Part shown: positions 6,726 to 11,216 of the stretch, in pieces
Numbering within the stretch: the first letter of the stretch is position 1
Layout: each line of letters begins with the position of its first letter
Assembly (NCBI GenBank): GCA_003219925.1
Contig: QHQU01000060.1
Coordinates: 1 to 11,216 of the forward strand
DNA: 11,216 nt
Direction: 5' to 3'
Source: Verrucomicrobiota bacterium
Lineage (GTDB): Bacteria; Verrucomicrobiota; Verrucomicrobiia; Chthoniobacterales; UBA10450
Notes under the pieces: generated by a model
What the model was told of the DNA's origin: nothing
Databases searched by the model: none
Seen by the model: the letters and a program-made list of their open reading frames with translations, nothing else
Made by a program: the position numbers and the translations under genes

Positions 6726-7022
6726 TTACTCGCCACTGAAATTCCCGAACACTAGCATCGGGGACGCAGTGGTTGGAATTGGCCCGCTCACGCGGTCGAT
6801 TGGCTGGGGAATTGCCGACCCGCCGGTAAATACGAAGTATAGCTTTTTGGCGACCTCCTGCTGGGTCACCGTTTGCATTTTGCTTGCCTGTACTTTAGGC
6901 GTTGCAACTACGTTCTTACTCGGATCTGCGATTGCCGATGCGCAAAACGCCAGCGCGATAAGCGCGACGCCGCATCGTCCCATCCAACCAACCAGGCCGA
7001 ACAGCCTGAATGGTGTTTTCAT
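6726..7022 (-). CDS. Small exported protein of unknown function
   Basis: This is a 98-residue protein on the minus strand. The N-terminus MKTPFRLFGLVGWMGR has basic residues, followed by the hydrophobic core CGVALIALAFCASA and a signal peptidase I-like site AIA before D33. The cysteine context (LAFC) does not fit a lipobox. The mature part is about 66 residues: a Lys/Gln-rich stretch (VQASKMQTVTQQEVAKKL), then YFVFTGGSAIPQPIDRV and TTASPMLVFGNFSGE, with no cysteine and several prolines. I do not recognise the family. An alternative ATG six codons upstream (7038-7040) would add MPHNSD; I prefer the inner ATG because it gives a typical n-region. It follows the large TPR gene by 61 bp and is probably the last gene of the uvrA-TPR operon, suggesting an envelope role with the TPR protein. 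It is likely real because the signal peptide and reading frame are coherent, but there is no homology evidence. Confidence 0.6.
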   Translation of the reverse strand: MKTPFRLFGLVGWMGRCGVALIALAFCASAIADPSKNVVATPKVQASKMQTVTQQEVAKKLYFVFTGGSAIPQPIDRVSGPIPTTASPMLVFGNFSGE

Positions 7023-7083
7023 ATCTGAATTATGCGGCATTTCTCGGAACAACACAATGACAATCGCAATTAATTTCCTCCCG

Positions 7084-9555
7084 TTATTGCCAGAGAAAAT
7101 GCTCCAGACGCAATTGCCCCAGGCGCGCGCTCGCTTCCTCACTGCGCGGCCCATTGGCCGCCACCAATTTTTCGTAAATCCCCGCGGCCGCTTCCCATTT
7201 TTGCTGCTCCTCCAGTAAGCGCGCCGCATTAAATCCGGCTTTGTAAAACCAAAAAAACTCCGGCGGCCGGTCGGGTGAAGGATTAAATTCAAGAATGCGA
7301 TAGAAGGTCGCGAGCGCGCCGTCGCGATCCGATTCCTTCTCCAGGCAAACACCTTTTTTGAACAGAGCCTGATTGCGCCAATGCGGCTGGTTCGCCGCTT
7401 CATTAGCAAGCTGATCATAGATCCCGACTGCGCGATCGAGGTTGGCGGCATTGGCATTGGCTTGCTCAAAAAAAATGTCGGCTTTCCCGCACAAAGCTTC
7501 GCGCTTTTCCACCCCACGCGCGTCTCCTTTGAGCACTTCATCATAGAGCGCTTGAGCGTCCTGTGATTTTCCCAACCGGCGTTCGATTGCCGCCTGTTCA
7601 TTGCGCGCCGCCCATCGAAATTCGCCGTTCATTGCTACAACCTGCGTCAGCAATTCCAAGGCGTGGTCCAGCGATTGGCTGGCCATGCTTGCCATCGCCG
7701 ATTGCGCGGCCAGAAAGAGTGCTTGCTCGGTCAGCGCCGATTTCGGGTTCTCTTGTGCGAGGGTTTCGAATTCTGTTTGCGCGCTGGCGAAATCCTGCCG
7801 GCGAAAATGCGATTCGGCCAGTTTCAAACGTACTTCCGCCACCAGTGGCGAGTTGGGATGTGCACGAAGAAAATCGCGGGCCGATGCGATGACCCGATCG
7901 CTGTCCGCACCGCGAGCATCCGCCAGCCAGATCGCGAGATAATCGGCATGCTCGACGGCAAGCTCTGTTGGATGAGTCGCGCGTGCCGCCGCCAGATTTT
8001 TTTCTGCCTCATCGAGCTTGGGCGGGATGGAATGATACGCCATCTCAGCCAATGCTATCTGCGCTTCAGAAACGCGCGGATGATCCGGAAAACGGCGAAC
8101 AAAATCCTGCAGCAGCGCGCCGGCATTCTTTTCACCTCGCTCAGCTGATATGACCGCCTGCTCCAGCGCCACTTCTGCTGCTTCATCGACCTGACCGCGC
8201 CTGACCAGCTCTGCTTTGTCGCGTTCGGTTTTTGTCTTATCGTCCGCTCGAAGCGACGCTAACGAAGCATTAACAAGGGCTGCCGGCGCCAGGGCGGAGC
8301 GCTCGTTTCCCAGAGTCTCGAAACGATCAGCTGCGTTCTGAAATTTCAGCGCCGCGTACATTGCGCGTCCCGATTCGAAATCGATTTGCTCGCGCACTTG
8401 CGGCGCCGGGTTCGTTTTTCCCGCTTCGCTGAGGATAGCGAGCGCTTCGTTGATTCTCCCCGCCTCGATTTGCAGCCGCGCATATTGCAAGAGCGCGGGT
8501 GCCAGCACCGCCGGCACTGGCGTTGTCCTTCGAATTTGTTCGAACTGCCGGACCGCTTCTTCGCGGCGGCCGGCGCGCAGGTCGCTTTGGGCCAGATACC
8601 ACCGCGCAAATCCGCGTCTCGGCTGCGTCGCATCGCGCGCCCATTTTTCCAGTTCATTGCGTGGTGGCTTGCGCTCGGCGCGGTAAACCTGATCCAGCTT
8701 GGCGAAAACCTGCGGCAGTGCGGAATCAATCGGATGCCGATCGATAAAATCTTCCAGATAATCATCGCCCGCTTCCGGCGTATTCATCTGCAAATGCGCG
8801 TCAGCCATGGCAAAAAGCGCGGCGATCGCCGTCTCCCGCGATTCGCCTTCCGCTTTCTTCACCAGCGAATCGAGCAATCCGACTGCTTTCTCCGGCCTTT
8901 GATTGAGCAACTCAATCCGCGCATGCAATAAGCGTTTTTGCCTTTTATCGGTCGCGATTTTGGTCTGCGTGCCATCGAGAATACGTTTCGCCATGACGCT
9001 GTCTTGTTTCGCGATAAACAATTCCGCCTCGCGCAGACGCGCCGAAATACCGAAGCGCGGATCGTTTTCGAGCGCGTGATAAGCCCGAATGGCTTCGTCG
9101 GCTCGATCGAGCGCCCGCAGCATTTCCCCAGCTCCGAACGCGGCAGCAGCCCGTTGCGGCACGCTGTTGTTATTCGCGACCTCGCGATACAACTGGAGCG
9201 CTTCGCTGGATCGATTCAACGCTGCGAACGCCTGAGCGCGGAGAAATTTCCCGCTGGTCGAATCGCGCAGCACCGGCTCGTCCAGCAGCCGAAGTGCCTC
9301 GGTCGAGCGCCGCGCCGCAATCAGGGCCTCTGCCAGTTTCTCTTTCGCCTTGACCGCATCCGCTCCGCTGAGTCGACTAACAAGGTTTTGTAACTGGTAC
9401 ACGGCGACTTCTGGCACCCCTTCGTCAACGGGCCGCGCCGCTTCCGCGATTTCCGTGACCCCACCCGCGCCTGTCTTGATTTGCCCGATGGCCGGAGCCG
9501 CCAATGCAATTGCGGCGATAGAAATCGCGCGGCCGAGATTCCGCGAAAGACTCAT
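7084..9555 (-). CDS. Large exported TPR-repeat protein
   Basis: This is an 823-residue protein if it starts at the ATG at 9553-9555. That start overlaps the uvrA TGA by 4 bp (ATGA) and directly gives a signal peptide: MSLSRNLGR, then [14 protein letters not shown], with cleavage near residue 24. A longer reading of the frame, to 9690, would add 45 Arg-rich residues that are only the antisense-frame shadow of uvrA. The mature protein is almost wholly helical, Ala/Leu/Glu rich, made of degenerate TPR-like units along its length. Spacers such as [11 protein letters not shown] (about residue 488) and [16 protein letters not shown] (about residue 568) resemble the YbgF/BamD type of periplasmic TPR. 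The role is likely a periplasmic or outer-membrane-associated scaffold; no enzymatic domain is seen. It is translationally coupled to uvrA and followed by a small exported protein. The function and the operonic link to DNA repair remain unexplained. Confidence 0.85.
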   Translation of the reverse strand: MSLSRNLGRAISIAAIALAAPAIGQIKTGAGGVTEIAEAARPVDEGVPEVAVYQLQNLVSRLSGADAVKAKEKLAEALIAARRSTEALRLLDEPVLRDSTSGKFLRAQAFAALNRSSEALQLYREVANNNSVPQRAAAAFGAGEMLRALDRADEAIRAYHALENDPRFGISARLREAELFIAKQDSVMAKRILDGTQTKIATDKRQKRLLHARIELLNQRPEKAVGLLDSLVKKAEGESRETAIAALFAMADAHLQMNTPEAGDDYLEDFIDRHPIDSALPQVFAKLDQVYRAERKPPRNELEKWARDATQPRRGFARWYLAQSDLRAGRREEAVRQFEQIRRTTPVPAVLAPALLQYARLQIEAGRINEALAILSEAGKTNPAPQVREQIDFESGRAMYAALKFQNAADRFETLGNERSALAPAALVNASLASLRADDKTKTERDKAELVRRGQVDEAAEVALEQAVISAERGEKNAGALLQDFVRRFPDHPRVSEAQIALAEMAYHSIPPKLDEAEKNLAAARATHPTELAVEHADYLAIWLADARGADSDRVIASARDFLRAHPNSPLVAEVRLKLAESHFRRQDFASAQTEFETLAQENPKSALTEQALFLAAQSAMASMASQSLDHALELLTQVVAMNGEFRWAARNEQAAIERRLGKSQDAQALYDEVLKGDARGVEKREALCGKADIFFEQANANAANLDRAVGIYDQLANEAANQPHWRNQALFKKGVCLEKESDRDGALATFYRILEFNPSPDRPPEFFWFYKAGFNAARLLEEQQKWEAAAGIYEKLVAANGPRSEEASARLGQLRLEHFLWQ

Positions 9556-11216
9556 TGCAGCAACGGACGCAAAAATTGTCCGGTATAACTTCTCGCCGTT
9601 TCCGCGATCTTCTCCGGTGGACCGGCATCGACGATTTTGCCGCCCCGTTCGCCGCCCTCCGGTCCGAGATCGATCAACCAGTCGGCGCATTTAATCACTT
9701 CGAGATTGTGCTCTATCACTACCAGCGTGTTGCCGGCGTCGCGCAGCTTCATCAGCACGCGCAATAAATTTTCGATGTCGGCAAAATGCAAACCGCTGGT
9801 CGGTTCATCGAGAATGTAAAAAGTGCGTCCGGTGGCCTTCTTCGCCAGTTCGGTTGCGAGTTTTACCCGTTGCGCTTCGCCGCCGGAAAGAGTGGTGGCG
9901 GCCTGGCCCAGCCGAAGATAACCGAGCCCTACATCCAGCATCGCATTTAATTTATCCGACACGCTCGGAACATTTCGGAAAAAACGCGCCGCCTCATCCA
10001 CGGACAGATCGAGCACGTCGGCAATGTTCTTTCCTTTATAAGTAATTTCGAGCGTCTCGCGATTGTAGCGCCGGCCATGACAGACTTCGCACTCGACATA
10101 AACGTCCGGCAAAAAATGCATTTCGATCTTGATCAATCCGCCGCCCTCGCAGTTTTCGCAGCGACCTCCCTTAACGTTGAAGCTGAAACGCCCCGCGTCA
10201 TAGCCGCGCACGCGTGCGGCCGGAAGTTGGGCAAACAATTCGCGAATCGGGGTGAACGCACCACTGTAAGTGATTGGATTCGATCGCGGCGTGCGCCCAA
10301 TTGCACTCTGGTCAATGACGATGGCCTTGTCGATTTGATCGACCCCGCGCAGACCGCGAAATGCGCCCGGCTTTTCCTTCGCGTTGTAAAAATGCCGGAA
10401 TAATGCCCGGCGCAGAATATCGTCTACCAGAGTAGATTTGCCGCTGCCGGATACGCCAGTCACACAAATGAGACAACCGAGCGGAAATGATGCGTTAACG
10501 TTCTTGAGATTATTTTCGCTCGCTCCAACAATCGTTAGCCAGCCTTCGGAAGCATGGTTGATGGAGCGTGGGGCAACGCGCTGGCGGGGAATGGCAATCC
10601 GAGCGCGACCGGATAGGTAGTCAGCGGTGATCGAATTCTTCGCCCGCAAGATTTCGCCCAAGTTTCCTTGCGCGACAATTTCCCCGCCGCGCGGGCCTGC
10701 TCCTGGTCCGAGATCGATGATATGATCAGCCGCGCGAATCGTTTCCTCGTCGTGCTCGACCACAATGACGGAGTTCCCCAGATCGCGTAACCGGTTGAGC
10801 GTCCCAAGTAGGCGAATGTTGTCGCGTTGATGCAAACCGATGCTTGGTTCATCGAGGACATAAAGCACTCCAGCCAGGCCGGACCCGATTTGAGTGGCCA
10901 GCCGGATCCGCTGCGCTTCGCCGCCACTGAGGGTGCCGCTCTCGCGATCGAGCGTGAGATAGCCCAGCCCGACCTCGAGCAGGAATTGCAAACGCGATTC
11001 AATTTCACGCACCACTTCCGACGCGATTTGCTTCTGCTGGGTCGAAAGCGCGATCTGGGAAATAAACTCCGACGCCGCTTCGACAGTCAGCTCGGTAAAC
11101 TGATGAATATTCAGTTCGCGTCGGTCATCCCGAGCAATACCGCCAGTCCGGCTCGGACCGAGGGATCCCGTTGCGTTACCTTGAAGCTTACTTCCACGGG
11201 ATCCCTCGACTTCGCT
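9552..11216 (-). CDS. uvrA: Excinuclease ABC subunit A, C-terminal 554 residues (5' end outside window)
   Basis: UvrA is the damage-recognition ATPase of nucleotide excision repair; it forms a dimer, loads UvrB and acts in the cytoplasm. The visible part aligns well with the second half of the family. Counting from the window edge, it has [12 protein letters not shown] (40-51), the ABC signature LSGGEAQR of the first nucleotide-binding domain (96-103), Walker [13 protein letters not shown] (119-130), Walker [10 protein letters not shown] of the second domain (254-262), the zinc finger C353-x2-C356-x19-C376-x2-C379, a second LSGGEAQR (443-450) and [12 protein letters not shown] (467-478). The end ([11 protein letters not shown]) is canonical. 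The first about 31 codons visible are not UvrA-like: they coincide with a palindromic repeat that stays in frame (see the repeat entry). The first nucleotide-binding domain's Walker A and UvrB-binding region lie beyond the edge. Its TGA overlaps the ATG of the TPR gene. All motifs in view are intact. Confidence 0.96.
   Translation of the reverse strand, partial: SEVEGSRGSKLQGNATGSLGPSRTGGIARDDRRELNIHQFTELTVEAASEFISQIALSTQQKQIASEVVREIESRLQFLLEVGLGYLTLDRESGTLSGGEAQRIRLATQIGSGLAGVLYVLDEPSIGLHQRDNIRLLGTLNRLRDLGNSVIVVEHDEETIRAADHIIDLGPGAGPRGGEIVAQGNLGEILRAKNSITADYLSGRARIAIPRQRVAPRSINHASEGWLTIVGASENNLKNVNASFPLGCLICVTGVSGSGKSTLVDDILRRALFRHFYNAKEKPGAFRGLRGVDQIDKAIVIDQSAIGRTPRSNPITYSGAFTPIRELFAQLPAARVRGYDAGRFSFNVKGGRCENCEGGGLIKIEMHFLPDVYVECEVCHGRRYNRETLEITYKGKNIADVLDLSVDEAARFFRNVPSVSDKLNAMLDVGLGYLRLGQAATTLSGGEAQRVKLATELAKKATGRTFYILDEPTSGLHFADIENLLRVLMKLRDAGNTLVVIEHNLEVIKCADWLIDLGPEGGERGGKIVDAGPPEKIAETARSYTGQFLRPLLQ
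11124..11216. repeat. Palindromic repeat element (MITE/REP-like) inside uvrA, partial
   Basis: The plus strand begins with GTCATCCCGAGC (11124-11135), a motif I associate with dispersed repeats in Verrucomicrobiota and Acidobacteria. Perfect 13-bp inverted arms follow: CGAGGGATCCCGT (11159-11171) and ACGGGATCCCTCG (11196-11208), with a 24-nt loop. A side hairpin pairs CCGAGC (11130-11135) with GCTCGG (11151-11156); an alternative is GTCCG/CGGAC (11146-11158). The window ends in CTTCGCT. If the outer ends are inverted repeats, nine more bases (CGGGATGAC) should follow, giving an element of 102 bp, i.e. 34 codons. Read on the minus strand it is open in the uvrA frame. No second copy occurs in the window. 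Confidence 0.75.

Noticed and set aside
7023..7601. A 291-codon minus-strand frame ending at 6726 that could extend the small exported protein upstream
   Set aside because: The upstream part is antisense-frame shadow within the TPR gene on the same strand and has no protein-like character. The signal peptide begins at the ATG at 7022.
7563..9393. Several plus-strand open frames opposite the TPR gene (for example 8386-8931)
   Set aside because: They are mirror frames of a GC-rich coding region with no recognisable domains or start signals.
9556..9690. N-terminal extension of the TPR protein by 45 residues
   Set aside because: It overlaps uvrA in another frame, is Arg-rich low-quality sequence, and would bury the signal peptide. 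The ATGA overlap at 9552-9555 gives the better start.
9552..11216. uvrA as a pseudogene or a gene starting at the GTG at 11013-11015
   Set aside because: The frame is open to the edge, and UvrA-like residues continue upstream of that GTG ([16 protein letters not shown]). The internal GTG is an ordinary valine codon. All visible motifs are intact.
1..11216. CRISPR arrays, tRNA or rRNA genes, insertion sequences, toxin-antitoxin pairs
   Set aside because: Scanning both strands showed no regularly spaced repeats, no tRNA-like cloverleaf, no transposase motif and no paired small toxin and antitoxin frames.

Overview
The window reads like a chromosomal segment of a soil or freshwater Verrucomicrobiota bacterium (Chthoniobacterales-like). 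This is an inference from several things: small pilins of a type common in that phylum, large TPR proteins, many genes without clear Shine-Dalgarno sites, moderately high GC, and a palindromic repeat of a style I associate with Verrucomicrobiota and Acidobacteria. No rRNA, tRNA, CRISPR array, transposase or phage gene is visible.

Left part (1-2246, minus strand): two overlapping genes for polytopic membrane glycosyltransferases of the GT-C fold. The downstream one runs off the left edge. The upstream one is complete and ends in four TPR units. Centre (2466-3408, plus strand): two tandem, equal-length type IV pilin-like genes. A candidate sigma-54 promoter lies in front of the first, a hairpin sits between them, and a good intrinsic terminator follows the second. 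Next (3510-6668, plus strand): a 705-residue bacterial relative of the TMTC O-mannosyltransferases (membrane domain plus TPRs), followed 45 bp later by a complete class I ketol-acid reductoisomerase (ilvC).

Right part (6726-11216, minus strand): an apparent operon of uvrA (5' end outside the window), an 823-residue exported TPR protein whose ATG overlaps the uvrA stop by 4 bp, and a 98-residue exported protein of unknown function.

Two themes stand out. First, two pilin genes are flanked on both sides by GT-C/TPR glycosyltransferases, which suggests (but does not prove) a pilus or surface glycosylation locus. The pilins differ at most synonymous sites yet keep an identical mature N-terminus and a shared A/C-rich leader. 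Second, the visible uvrA reading frame passes without a stop through a palindromic repeat element at the right edge. This suggests an in-frame insertion of a mobile palindrome into a DNA-repair gene, comparable in kind to the palindromic elements inside Rickettsia genes.
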